Positions 44,896 to 53,920 are shown, numbered from the stretch's first letter. The stretch: 64,000 nucleotides of DNA from Siderastrea siderea (GCA_964030785.1 OZ034968.1:52781230-52845229); one strand, 5' to 3'. Notes: generated by a model from the letters alone, not told the origin. Translations and numbers: made by a program.

Positions 44896-45049
44896 CGTTT
44901 CCCGCCTGTTTAACGAATTTAGTCTTAGTTATTCCGCATTCAGAGCATTTACATTTAAGCATAAGCCTCCCATTTTTAGCCTTTTCATATCGTTCACTCC
45001 CAGGCACACATTCTGTGACCATCTTTTGTTTCACGCAATAAGATTTCAT
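44864..45049 (-). CDS. Small zinc ribbon (DUF5679-like), start of broken chain
   Basis: 61 residues. YCVKQKMVTEC, then NGRLMLKCKCSECG, gives two Cys pairs in a short ribbon of the DUF5679 type seen in viral genomes (the first pair is altered: CVKQ for CxxC). The last ten residues are probably out of frame: the natural continuation into the PLA2-like frame needs one more base near 44900. The start ATG sits in TTATATATG, the element's usual start context. Confidence 0.6.
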   Translation of the reverse strand: MKSYCVKQKMVTECVPGSERYEKAKNGRLMLKCKCSECGITKTKFVKQAGNGLARRQGRAY

Positions 45050-45060
45050 ATATAATATGA

Positions 45061-45500
45061 TTAGATATTCTTGAAATACTGTTCTAAGAATTTCTCATTA
45101 TTCGTCGTATCATATATGTCGAAAACTTCCAACAGATCAAAATATGATTTACCCTTGTTCATCTCATTCAAAAAGTACGGACAGAAATATCCACATGTTG
45201 TCGTTAGTAAATTTTGTATTTGATTGTTCTGATGAAGCAATGTTAAATTCTTTTTTCTCGCATGATTGACCATTTCTTGGAAGGGAGGCAAACCAAAGCT
45301 ATCAAAGTAATTAATGACGTCATCCTTTACATATGTAGCAACCCAATGGCTCCCTGACATATAACTCGGTTCAAGATTGTAAATGAATAGAGCCTGTCTA
45401 TGATTGTGAGGAACATTTTCATCTCGAGACAGAACATCTTTGATTGGGATATTCAGATATTTACACCATTTTATTAAATCATAATTGCTTAATGGGACAT
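45061..45500 (-). pseudogene. Adenain-like cysteine protease, frame broken at its start
   Basis: The C48/adenain-type capsid maturation protease. Catalytic blocks: SGSHWVATYV (His), NYFDSFGLPP (Asp) and TTCGYFCPYFLNEM (Cys). The first in-frame Met is at 45360, but family sequence continues upstream (NYDLIKWCKYLNI, SRDENVPHNHRQALFIYNL) to about 45495. An ATG at 45498-45500 is in the wrong frame by one base, so an indel next to the start probably inactivates it. If read from 45360 it keeps the triad but lacks about 45 N-terminal residues. Family role: cleavage of capsid precursors. Confidence 0.85.
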
Positions 45501-45518
45501 TCTTATGGAATTTCGGTT

Positions 45519-46379
45519 TTACAATAGAATGTTTAGAAGAGGGACGTTTTTGAATGGTGAGTTCTTGCCCAATAGTAGACCGTTGCCCTTTTTCTGAGCT
45601 TTTTTTTTGGGAGCTTTTTTTTTAGTCCCCATACCGATTGTACCGTCTGGCCAATTTCCATAAAAAGGTGGAGTTCTATACATTGGGACTAACAAACCAC
45701 CATCTTGATTGTTAACAGTAGTTGGTTCTGGTATAGATCTGGGTGGTCTTTGTTTTGGTTGTCCCATCTGAGGGGCACCTTTACCAGTCATCTTCTTTAT
45801 TGCCTCAATAGCTAAAGGGACTCCAATTGATGCAAGAAGAGTACCTAAGAATCCACCTGTTTGTACTTTAGTCGGTTTTATATGAACACCAGAGCCTGTT
45901 TGTAGAGCATTTAATATATCCTTCTTTTGTTTGGTTGTCAAAAGATGTTTATATGCTATCAACTGATCGATTTTATTTTGTGGTATGAGAAACCCACCGG
46001 TTTGAACACCTTTTCCGGATATCTTCTTAACAATCTGAGATGCTCCTTCACTAGCTGCTCCAGCTAAAGCCGACAATCCAAGAGTCTTAGCAATCGTTGG
46101 ACCAAAAGTTCTTCCAAGCGTCAGAACTGTAGACAGAAGAGATCCACCTAATTGCTTTCGAATGTTTGTTTTAGAAAGTTTAATGTCCATTCCCTTTTTC
46201 AATTTTCTATTTTTTTCCAATCGCTTAACTATATTCTGAGGTACATACAGAGTATCATTCCCAGATAGAGAGTCCTTCGTGAGCCTTAGAACTATTGTTT
46301 CTCTTTTATGATACGCGTTACTAAGATTCTTTTTCTGGTTTGGTGATAAACTAACTTTAATTTCGTATAGTTGTGTCAT
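45519..46379 (-). CDS. Conserved GG-rich hydrophobic Polinton protein
   Basis: 286 residues. The N-terminal ~70 residues are charged. The middle has hydrophobic Gly/Ala-rich stretches (TLGLSALAGAASEGASQIV, about 95-115; FLGTLLASIGVPLAIEAI, about 178-196). VQTGGFL occurs twice. The C-terminus is Pro-rich then very basic (KKKAPKKKAQKKG). The GG sites could be protease processing sites and the hydrophobic parts membrane-active, as in adenovirus pVI-like proteins. That is inference; I know it only as a recurrent Polinton protein. The start is in TTATATG context. Its C-terminal codons overlap the open but start-less upstream extension of the protease frame. Confidence 0.65.
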   Translation of the reverse strand: MTQLYEIKVSLSPNQKKNLSNAYHKRETIVLRLTKDSLSGNDTLYVPQNIVKRLEKNRKLKKGMDIKLSKTNIRKQLGGSLLSTVLTLGRTFGPTIAKTLGLSALAGAASEGASQIVKKISGKGVQTGGFLIPQNKIDQLIAYKHLLTTKQKKDILNALQTGSGVHIKPTKVQTGGFLGTLLASIGVPLAIEAIKKMTGKGAPQMGQPKQRPPRSIPEPTTVNNQDGGLLVPMYRTPPFYGNWPDGTIGMGTKKKAPKKKAQKKGNGLLLGKNSPFKNVPLLNILL

Positions 46380-46453
46380 ATAACATATGTTAGATAAATT
46401 CTCTTTTGAAAAACATATTCATTTAAATTTTCATCGATGTAAAGCTTATTTAT

Positions 46454-47743
46454 TTAAACTATCATCAATTTGTTTCCAACTGTCTTTACTACAACCTCAC
46501 TCTCGTAAAATACGATGCTATGAGCTCGGACGTTTGCTGTCGGGGCTACATTGAGACGATAATGGAGAATCAACTGTTTAGGATCTCTCGTCACTACCTC
46601 TTTCTGATATGACAAATCGAAATACAATAATCCATACAAACTAGTGAAATTGGATACATTAAGCTGTGTTCCTGAATTGTAATCGTTCTTACGAAATGCA
46701 TATGACATGAGATCATTGAATATCCTGATTTTTGAATCTGCATCATATTCGAGCTCTGGGTAAAATGTATTGTTTCCGTATTCTAAACGGCAGCTTGAGA
46801 GAGAGCTATTAGCGTCAGCGGCATTCGACTTGAAAGTGTCAAACAAATACGGACTCCTCTCTGCTTCATCAGCATTTGGTCCGTCTGTCCTCTGGAGATA
46901 TATAAAAACATGTTTAACGTCATCGATAGCTGGACTGATTTGAAACATATTCTGAATAGCTCTGGTATTTGCTGACTGATTGTAGAGATCTCGCATATAT
47001 GTCCAGGTTGTTGGCTTAAGAAACTCTGAAACGAAATTACTATACATGCTGTCTTTTGGGATTAATCTTGGGAGCCAAAGATACAATCTCTTTACTACAA
47101 CACGACCAGCGCCTGTGCCATTTGCCATGTGAATCATTTCACTGTCTTCGTTAAGTGTAAGTTCAATTGTGAGCTGCATCGGGGGCAACATTTTTCTTTC
47201 TAATTCTTGGAAAAAACTGTATCGGTTCAACGGTATCATCTCGTTGATCGATTTAGCTCCCCCACTACCGTCGTTGGCTGCTGCTTGGGTTAAAATACGA
47301 CGGGCCTCGAAACCTGTGTTTGTATTTGCTGTTTTATCATCAGTATCAAGATACCAGAACGAATTCTTCCCAACAGATCTACTAAAATCATTCGAGTATT
47401 CGAGTAAATTTTTAACATTCGTAATTCTATGTAAATTATCACTCTCGTATACTATTTTACCAGACGATTTAATAACCATATGTCTGATTAGACTGTGAGA
47501 TCCGTTTATCATAGTGATGCGATCCGCTTGAGCATATCCAGCACCATTTGCCTTTTTTTGAAGCTCTTTAGTTACTTCGAAATACCCATTAAAAAAATCG
47601 AACATAGTCGATCTATCGTTGATTGTGAATCTGTAACCTGTCTTTTTCTGGCTTTGATTGTTAGCAGGTTGCTCAATGACATTATCCAAATGGAAACGAA
47701 CGTATTCATATCGTTGTAGATTTTCATTTGTTCTGAAACTCAT
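46454..47743 (-). CDS. Major capsid protein, double jelly-roll type
   Basis: 429 residues, intact. Size, position beside penton and protease genes, and beta-rich composition fit the double jelly-roll hexon-like capsid protein of Polintons. Typical words are MFDFFNGYFEV near residue 48 and MLPPMQLTIELTLNEDSEMI near 195. It would build the capsid shell as trimers. The start codon lies in ACTCATATAAATG. The MCP assignment comes from resemblance and gene order; I could not run a structure search. Confidence 0.8.
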   Translation of the reverse strand: MSFRTNENLQRYEYVRFHLDNVIEQPANNQSQKKTGYRFTINDRSTMFDFFNGYFEVTKELQKKANGAGYAQADRITMINGSHSLIRHMVIKSSGKIVYESDNLHRITNVKNLLEYSNDFSRSVGKNSFWYLDTDDKTANTNTGFEARRILTQAAANDGSGGAKSINEMIPLNRYSFFQELERKMLPPMQLTIELTLNEDSEMIHMANGTGAGRVVVKRLYLWLPRLIPKDSMYSNFVSEFLKPTTWTYMRDLYNQSANTRAIQNMFQISPAIDDVKHVFIYLQRTDGPNADEAERSPYLFDTFKSNAADANSSLSSCRLEYGNNTFYPELEYDADSKIRIFNDLMSYAFRKNDYNSGTQLNVSNFTSLYGLLYFDLSYQKEVVTRDPKQLILHYRLNVAPTANVRAHSIVFYESEVVVKTVGNKLMIV

Positions 47744-47774
47744 TTATATGAGTAGTTTAGATAAAATTCACTTT

Positions 47775-48125
47775 TTAATAACCAGTACCAGATATAAGTC
47801 TATTCAGAATTGTGTTGTAATCTTCTTGTTTTGGTTTAGTAGGTTTGGTTGGTTTCATTGATTGTTTAGTTGAACCATGTAATTTTCTCATAATAAGCTC
47901 TCCACTTTTTTCAGCTGCTTTTTTTCCCAGTTTGTCTCCAGCATGTGAAATACCAGATTCTAGCGCTTTTTTGGCAAAAGGTTTTAAAACCATTTCTGGA
48001 ACTTTACTTAACACCCTTCCAACTGGTTTGAATATGTTATCAACAATAATCCCAGATCCTTTATGCTTATACACAAAACGACCTAGTTTCGGGTGATAAA
48101 TTCGCTTGTATTCATACGACGACAT
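47775..48125 (-). CDS. Small basic Polinton protein
   Basis: 116 residues, strongly basic, with an amphipathic helical middle (KPVGRVLSKVPEMVLKPFAK) and KPTKPTKPK near the end. It sits between major and minor capsid genes and shares their start-site motif (GTTATATATG), so it is likely a virion or DNA-condensing component. No named family recognised. Confidence 0.6.
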   Translation of the reverse strand: MSSYEYKRIYHPKLGRFVYKHKGSGIIVDNIFKPVGRVLSKVPEMVLKPFAKKALESGISHAGDKLGKKAAEKSGELIMRKLHGSTKQSMKPTKPTKPKQEDYNTILNRLISGTGY

Positions 48126-48143
48126 ATATAACTATTAGTTAGA

Positions 48144-48905
48144 TTAATCTCTCTTCTCTCTTAAAATCAAACTGAATGAAGTGTCACTATGATTAAGATC
48201 TATAATTCTTCGTTTGCCATCTGTTATATATATCCGAATTTTATTGATCGTATTTTTATTACACGGGCTGTACTGAACTCGCCGAGGCTCTTGTGTGAAA
48301 CTATAACTCGGGGTGAGAGTTGAGGTACTGAAACTATATATAATATCTGACTCTTCACCATCGACAAGACTGTCACTTATCAAATCACAATGAACATTCA
48401 ATATTTCTCTGTCTTGTGAGAGATTAGGAATGTAATCTCCAACATTTACACTACTTGTTAGAATCTTTTTATTGAAACCAATAAGATCATTAAAATTACT
48501 TTGAGTAAGATCTAATCTGTAATTTGAGGCTAGTGTTATTATTGTCCTGAATACAATATCGTTAAACTCCAGAGTGATTGGATATTGAGGGTTTGATGAG
48601 GTCCCTGTTTTTGTTTTTTCTTTGATTAAATTGTCAAAATCAATGTAATTCCATACTCCAGGATTGAATATAATTTCCGTCCAATTAGTACCACTATCAG
48701 ACGAATATCTTATTTTCTGATTATTGAGTTCTTTAGTCACATTAAACCAAGTAAATGACATCGAAATGATTCGGTCTAGGCCGACTTCATATTGTCTGTT
48801 TGAATCTAGTATTATCGGATTACTGTATTTGATTGTGAAATCCGATGGTTTATTACCACTTATACCTTTGACGGTATGACTGGATAATACAAGTTGTCTA
48901 TTCAT
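48144..48905 (-). CDS. Minor capsid (penton-like) protein
   Basis: 253 residues, intact. Begins LVLSSHTVKGISGNKPSDFT then YEVGLDRIISM, and is beta-rich throughout, as in the single jelly-roll minor capsid/penton protein of Polintons. It would occupy capsid vertices, where the fibre-like proteins of the right block could attach. Start in AATCATATAAATG, nearly identical to the major capsid start. Confidence 0.75.
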   Translation of the reverse strand: MNRQLVLSSHTVKGISGNKPSDFTIKYSNPIILDSNRQYEVGLDRIISMSFTWFNVTKELNNQKIRYSSDSGTNWTEIIFNPGVWNYIDFDNLIKEKTKTGTSSNPQYPITLEFNDIVFRTIITLASNYRLDLTQSNFNDLIGFNKKILTSSVNVGDYIPNLSQDREILNVHCDLISDSLVDGEESDIIYSFSTSTLTPSYSFTQEPRRVQYSPCNKNTINKIRIYITDGKRRIIDLNHSDTSFSLILREKRD

Positions 48906-48913
48906 TTATATGA

Positions 48914-49909
48914 TTAGTTTAGACTAAAATAGTTTTTGTATATTTTGTTGTATTGTGGCTTATTGAGTATTGAATTTCTCAACAAGATGTCAAGAAGAGC
49001 GACACCTGTGTTTCTTAGCTCTATGCTATTATTACCAGCAACCTTTGATCCGATAATCAGTTCAAGTTTTTTCATCATTTCTGTTGGATTATTGAAAAAC
49101 ATTACCTGTCCACCTCTTTTTGTTTTTTTCTTCAAACCAGACCCTTTAATATTTTTCAGTTTTTGATTGTTGTAATTGATATAATCATTTAGAACCTTTC
49201 TTGTATCTTGAATAATTTTTCTTCGATATTGAGCCTCAGCTTCAGTGATTGAACCACTATTGAATTTTTTAGTGATATCACTCCAATAACCATTTAGTTG
49301 ATGTCGTTTCTCTTTAGCTATCTTCAGGGTCTTGGTAAGATAAGATTTCCTCTTTTTGTCATTCATATCTTCTTGTTGAAGTAGTAATTCAATCTCATCA
49401 TAGTTAGGAATTTGAAGTTCATCCAAAACTTGGTTAATTGAATCTTCCTCGAGAATGTTATAATCAGGTCCTTCTTCTTCTTCGTATTCAGGTGGAAGAT
49501 CTTCTGGTTCATACATGTATTCTGGGTCAATATGAATTCGTTTTTCACCTGATGCTAAATCCTTGAGGACATCTTCATAAGATGGAGGTTTTGGAACTAA
49601 CTGTTTCTCGTTTTCAGGTAAAACAGGTTGATCAAACAAATCATCCAATCCATAATCAGGCACTTCATCATCAATAGCTATTCCATAATCTGGAACAGGT
49701 CGCTTTTTCTTTGGTAATCTTATCAATGGCATTTTTGGAGCTGTGAGTTCCTTTAATCCTGATGTTATAGGTTTGAAAAGTTTCTCTGCCTCGACTTCAC
49801 CCATTTGATCAGATATCGTTTTTTGTTTTATTGTCTCTCTTACTGTGTTAATCTTTTTACCAAGCTCGGATCGTTTCTCAGCCATTTCTTTCCATTTGAG
49901 TAAACTCAT
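48914..49909 (-). CDS. PPxY-containing Polinton structural or scaffold protein
   Basis: 331 residues. A helical N-terminus and a basic patch (RLPKKKRPVPD) come first. An acidic, Pro/Tyr-rich middle holds KPPSYEDVL (about 109) and LPPEYEEEE (about 140). A helical C-terminus has a Lys-rich link (GSGLKKKTKRGG). The two PPxY motifs are the class that recruits NEDD4-type ubiquitin ligases through WW domains, as in adenovirus pVI and retroviral Gag. It is the first gene of the minus-strand block, divergent from the ATPase gene with 128 bases between starts. No sequence family named with confidence. Confidence 0.65.
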   Translation of the reverse strand: MSLLKWKEMAEKRSELGKKINTVRETIKQKTISDQMGEVEAEKLFKPITSGLKELTAPKMPLIRLPKKKRPVPDYGIAIDDEVPDYGLDDLFDQPVLPENEKQLVPKPPSYEDVLKDLASGEKRIHIDPEYMYEPEDLPPEYEEEEGPDYNILEEDSINQVLDELQIPNYDEIELLLQQEDMNDKKRKSYLTKTLKIAKEKRHQLNGYWSDITKKFNSGSITEAEAQYRRKIIQDTRKVLNDYINYNNQKLKNIKGSGLKKKTKRGGQVMFFNNPTEMMKKLELIIGSKVAGNNSIELRNTGVALLDILLRNSILNKPQYNKIYKNYFSLN

Positions 49910-50037
49910 TATATCATTTGTTTACATAAAATTTCGTATTTTGTTCGGAAAAATTAGGGTTATCATATATAAAAACGCTCGCATAGCGTGTCGCCATGCG
50001 ACACGCTATGCGATAAAATTGTATAACATAATATCAT
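49910..50037. promoter_or_regulatory. Divergent intergenic region between the two gene blocks
   Basis: 128 AT-rich bases separate divergent start codons. Contains TATATAAAAA near 49966 and the hairpin at 49979-50013. Likely holds promoters for both blocks; an origin role is possible but unsupported. Confidence 0.55.
49979..50013. promoter_or_regulatory. Perfect 15-bp inverted repeat
   Basis: TCGCATAGCGTGTCG, five-base loop CCATG, CGACACGCTATGCGA. All 15 pairs match. Its GC-rich arms stand out from AT-rich surroundings. Candidate operator or cruciform. Confidence 0.9.
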
Positions 50038-50686
50038 ATGAAGATTCAAAATTACGACATCCAAGATGACGAAAACAACGATTTTGTTCAATTAAAGAGT
50101 TTCATGCCAAACCGATGTTTTAGGATGCTTATTTGTGCTCCCTCTGGTGGTGGTAAAACAAACCTTCTGCTTGATATGATATACAGGCTCTTATACTTTG
50201 ATAAAATATATCTTTACGCTCGCAATCTCCAACAAAGCAAATATAAGCATCTGTTGAAATCTCTTTAACCAATATCAAAATCAAAAGAGGTCGGTTATGA
50301 CGTGATAGACGCAAGTAACGATGAAAATCATCCCTCTGACAGATTTGTCTGATGAAAACCAAAAATTAATAATATTTGATGACTATTTGAATACAGGTAA
50401 GAAAAATGACGAACGGATACGAGACTACTTCACCAATTCAAGAAATAAAAATTGTTGTTGTATATATTTGAGTCAAAGCTATTACGGAACCGATAAAACA
50501 ATAAGACTGAATAGTTCACATTTTTGTGTTTTTGATTTTCCTTCTATAAACGAGCAATCGATGATTTGCCGAGAACTGAACATAAATAAATCAGATTATC
50601 AGAAAGCTACTAAGGATCCATATAGTTTTTTGTATGTTGATAAGGTCAAAAAAAAGGTAGCCCGAAATTTCGACGAAAAAATCTAA
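50038..50686 (+). pseudogene. FtsK/HerA-type genome packaging ATPase, broken
   Basis: Packaging ATPase of the A32-like family. Walker A is APSGGGKTN (about residue 37). The frame stops at TAA 50266-50268, continues in the same frame to about 50323, then shifts by one base in the A-run 50324-50327. The downstream frame has Walker B LIIFDDYL and ends at 50686. Both motifs are sound, so two lesions alone inactivate it. About 216 codons span the gene, a normal size. Without it this copy could not fill capsids. Confidence 0.9.
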
Positions 50687-50697
50687 ACCATTAATAT

Positions 50698-52971
50698 ATG
50701 AGTTATACTAACGGTATCCTTAATCATAATGATTCTCAAGGACTAGGTAAGATAGGTACAAGAGGTTTACCTGGTATTGGATTTAAATTAGATGCTAACA
50801 ATGATTATGATATGCAGAATAAAAAACTGGTTAATGTGAAACAAGGAACCAATAACAATGATGTGGTTACAAAAAGTCAGTTAGATAGTGAAATAGCTAA
50901 GATTCCAAGTGTGGATACAACTCAGTTTGTGAGAAAGGCTGGATCAACCATGAGCGGTAATCTTATATTACAATCACAGCCATATCCAATTCATGGAAAC
51001 ACAAATAAAGCCATCTCTTATAACACAGCCCGGAATATATTCTTGAGTAAAAAAGAAGGTGGGTCTATGCTACAATCTTTAAACATGAACAACCATTTCA
51101 TAACAAATATCAAGGACCCAGTCAATGCAGACCATGGAGTAAATAAGAAGTATGTCGACAATTCAGTAAAAAATAAAGCAGACCTTTCAAAGACAACAAC
51201 ACAGACATTTCAAGGTAGAGTACAGGTCCCTGATTTCAATTCAGGGCAACATAATGGATCAGATATCGTGAACCTTCGTTATATTAATGGTATATTTCTA
51301 AATAAAAAAACGGGAGGTACTCTTAGCAATCCGATATCATTTCTCAGTTCTCTACCAAATAATCAAAAACAGATTCACAGCCTCGGGACACCTCAATACA
51401 ATAGTAGCGCTACAAACAAACAATACGTTGACAGTGAAATAGCAAAAATACAATCTATTAACACAACACCATTCCTTAAAAAAGATGGTTCAGTTTCAAC
51501 GACTGGAAATTTGAATTTAAATAACAATAAAATTATTAACTTACAAACCGATTACAGAGATTCAAAATCCGCAGCTAATGTTGATTTTGTGCAAGAGGAA
51601 ATAAAAGATTTGAGAAATCTTGTCACTCAAAAAATTCGTGAATCTCATATCAATAACTCAGGTCAAAAAAGGCACGCCTTTAGATACTTAATGGAAGACG
51701 ATGATGAATCTTCGAGTGAAAAAAATATCAATGTTTTGGGTATTGTTGATTTTCCCAATTCTCCACATCAAATTAATAAAAAAGCTTACCAACTTCAACT
51801 CTTGTTTGAAAAAAGCTCACCCAACAAGTACCGGTCACGCCTCGGTTTTAACTTATATAAACTTCCAGTCGGGTATTACACAATGGTCGTTGAATGGTTT
51901 CCGCCGGAAATGAATGAGATAACTGTAACAGCTCAAGGAAAAACGATTTCAATTTCTGATGAAACAACCAAAACATTCAAGAATTACACCAAAACAGTTA
52001 TCCATTTACACAGATGGGGTAGCTCACCTCCACAATTCCTTTATCTTGATTTGCATGGTACAGTCAGTAATCCATCATTTTTAACAATTGGTAATCTAAT
52101 TGTTTATGGCGTTAAAGAAACAATTTCAAACGTTGACCCAAGTGTCTATGACACCGCTTTTGTTATTAAAAATGGCAAAATGGCGATGGAAACGGATCTT
52201 GATTTAAATAATCATAAAATAGAAAATTTAGACGATCCATTAAATGAAGGCGATGCCTGCAATAAACGTTCTTTAAATATTGTGGAAACAAAAATAAATG
52301 AATTATCTTATTATACTAAGGGTTATATATACAGAACTATTTTCGGTAATGATTTTTATGATCTAGAAGAAACAAGCACGTATAATCTCGTAAATGGTGC
52401 ATCCGGTGTTGTTATTAGTGGTCTACGACCTAATTTCATCCTCGGCACAAATCGTCTTATAAATTTTTATAGTCCAAAATATGGTTTACAATTAAATATA
52501 AAGACACATATTCGAACAGTTAATATATTCAAGCATAATACAAGTTTTACATTCTTCATGTCTTTTTTGCACGATACAACCAAAACATGTAATATCAGTT
52601 GGTCAAACACTGTGAACTTTCATGTCAAATTCCATCCTCGATATCAGATCACCGATAAAAAATTAATAATTGATGCTCGCTCCACAACTTATGAAAAAAC
52701 ATTCACAACCGACTTCCAAAACAAGCAAATTTTTGTATGGATATGCTATGACGGCTCTAATAATTTACATAAATTCAGTTTGAGTAATTACTCATCTCAT
52801 GTCCAAGAAACATTCGCTGCACCTGTTAACTTTCAAAGTAGACAACTTGAAATAGACTATAACGGATATGTTAAAAAAGTAGGTTTGATTAATAAATTCA
52901 TTGATATAGGCAGCTTAGAATTTCATAAAATTTTATTAGAGGAAAAGAGAAATGGTTCTTATCTAGAATAA
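50698..52971 (+). CDS. Phage-tail-fibre-like, collagen-like attachment protein candidate
   Basis: 757 residues, intact. Near the N-terminus is a short collagen-like GTRGLPGIG (about 21-29). A unit recurs about five times: a FxxKxG(x)xMxGNL lead, then LNMNNxxIxNI, then a variable DPxNxxxAxNKxYVD. Clear copies start near residues 37, 127, 224, 271 and 499. This resembles the repeats of bacteriophage side tail fibres. The C-terminal 200 residues are beta-rich (LamG/ConA-like by appearance). It suggests a trimeric receptor-binding fibre. Placed directly after the ATPase gene with start CCATTAATATATG. The function is inferred, not shown. Confidence 0.65.
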   Translation: MSYTNGILNHNDSQGLGKIGTRGLPGIGFKLDANNDYDMQNKKLVNVKQGTNNNDVVTKSQLDSEIAKIPSVDTTQFVRKAGSTMSGNLILQSQPYPIHGNTNKAISYNTARNIFLSKKEGGSMLQSLNMNNHFITNIKDPVNADHGVNKKYVDNSVKNKADLSKTTTQTFQGRVQVPDFNSGQHNGSDIVNLRYINGIFLNKKTGGTLSNPISFLSSLPNNQKQIHSLGTPQYNSSATNKQYVDSEIAKIQSINTTPFLKKDGSVSTTGNLNLNNNKIINLQTDYRDSKSAANVDFVQEEIKDLRNLVTQKIRESHINNSGQKRHAFRYLMEDDDESSSEKNINVLGIVDFPNSPHQINKKAYQLQLLFEKSSPNKYRSRLGFNLYKLPVGYYTMVVEWFPPEMNEITVTAQGKTISISDETTKTFKNYTKTVIHLHRWGSSPPQFLYLDLHGTVSNPSFLTIGNLIVYGVKETISNVDPSVYDTAFVIKNGKMAMETDLDLNNHKIENLDDPLNEGDACNKRSLNIVETKINELSYYTKGYIYRTIFGNDFYDLEETSTYNLVNGASGVVISGLRPNFILGTNRLINFYSPKYGLQLNIKTHIRTVNIFKHNTSFTFFMSFLHDTTKTCNISWSNTVNFHVKFHPRYQITDKKLIIDARSTTYEKTFTTDFQNKQIFVWICYDGSNNLHKFSLSNYSSHVQETFAAPVNFQSRQLEIDYNGYVKKVGLINKFIDIGSLEFHKILLEEKRNGSYLE

Positions 52972-52987
52972 TATAAACAAAGAATAT

Positions 52988-53920
52988 ATGTCAAGTTTCA
53001 CAGACTATGAAAAACATCATTTACATAATTACGTATACAAAAAAGAAACCTTATACACTAAACAAGAGGTTAATATTAAAACGACTGCATTGAAGTCTGA
53101 AATACGATTACAATTATCAGAAACTTTATTCTGGGAAAGTTATCAACTAGCTGATTGCTTATATAAGATAGACCGAGGTATTCCATCTGAGGTTACTTTT
53201 GATAATTCAACTAGAGCAGTATCAGATCTTTTTGATCAATCTCTTAAAGAAAATCATTCTAATCAAACAACACAAGCAAATAGACCAATTTTATGTACAA
53301 AAGCCGAAAAAATCAATTATCGATATTATTTAAAATTCGATGGAAATAAGCGAATGTTATCAAACATAAATTTAAATCCTGGTTCTGGACAAGCTGATAT
53401 AGTTAATGTTTTCATTGTTTATCGATTGAATTCATACACAGGATCTTATGCCGTTCGTAATGGACTTTTCGGACACGATGATGGAGGTTATGACAAATTT
53501 GTTGCATTCTCGCCGACTGGTGAGTTACTTGTAAGTGGAACAACAAATCAGCATATTGTCATTGGACCAAGCTCTTTTAATAGTAAGAATGCTACAGCAC
53601 CATACCAATCAAAAGCTAATGCGGGTGAACTGAATAAATGGATCTGTTTATCAATTCACTGGGATGTACCTGGTGGTAACAACGCTTCTGAAACATGGTG
53701 TAACGGCAAAAAATTAGCTGATTTTACAGCAAGAACATCACAAGGAAGTACCAACATGACATTTGGAGATTTGAATACCTCTGGTATTGCAGGCTTGAAA
53801 GGCGATATAGCTTTTTATTGTCTTTATAAAGGTAAAAATCTTACTGAATCAAATATCAAACTACATCATCACGTTCTCTGTAGATGGTATTCTGTTGTTC
53901 ATGATCCTATTTTGAGTTAA
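52988..53920 (+). CDS. ConA/LamG-like second attachment protein candidate
   Basis: 310 residues, intact. A helical stalk-like start (YTKQEVNIKTTALKSEIRLQ) is followed from about residue 110 by a beta-rich domain with YLKFDGNKRML, NGLFGHDDGGYDKFVAF and GDIAFYCLYKGKNLTESNI. These words fit concanavalin-A/laminin-G-like folds. Adjacent to and in line with the fibre gene (16-base gap). A receptor-binding role is inferred. Start in GAATATATG. Confidence 0.55.
   Translation: MSSFTDYEKHHLHNYVYKKETLYTKQEVNIKTTALKSEIRLQLSETLFWESYQLADCLYKIDRGIPSEVTFDNSTRAVSDLFDQSLKENHSNQTTQANRPILCTKAEKINYRYYLKFDGNKRMLSNINLNPGSGQADIVNVFIVYRLNSYTGSYAVRNGLFGHDDGGYDKFVAFSPTGELLVSGTTNQHIVIGPSSFNSKNATAPYQSKANAGELNKWICLSIHWDVPGGNNASETWCNGKKLADFTARTSQGSTNMTFGDLNTSGIAGLKGDIAFYCLYKGKNLTESNIKLHHHVLCRWYSVVHDPILS

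Noticed and set aside
47169..47719. Plus-strand frames opposite the major capsid gene
   Set aside because: Shadows of the intact capsid frame, which carries the conserved content.
50266..50268. Alternative genetic code explaining the ATPase stop
   Set aside because: TAA is used as the normal stop elsewhere in the element and a nearby frameshift also breaks the gene.
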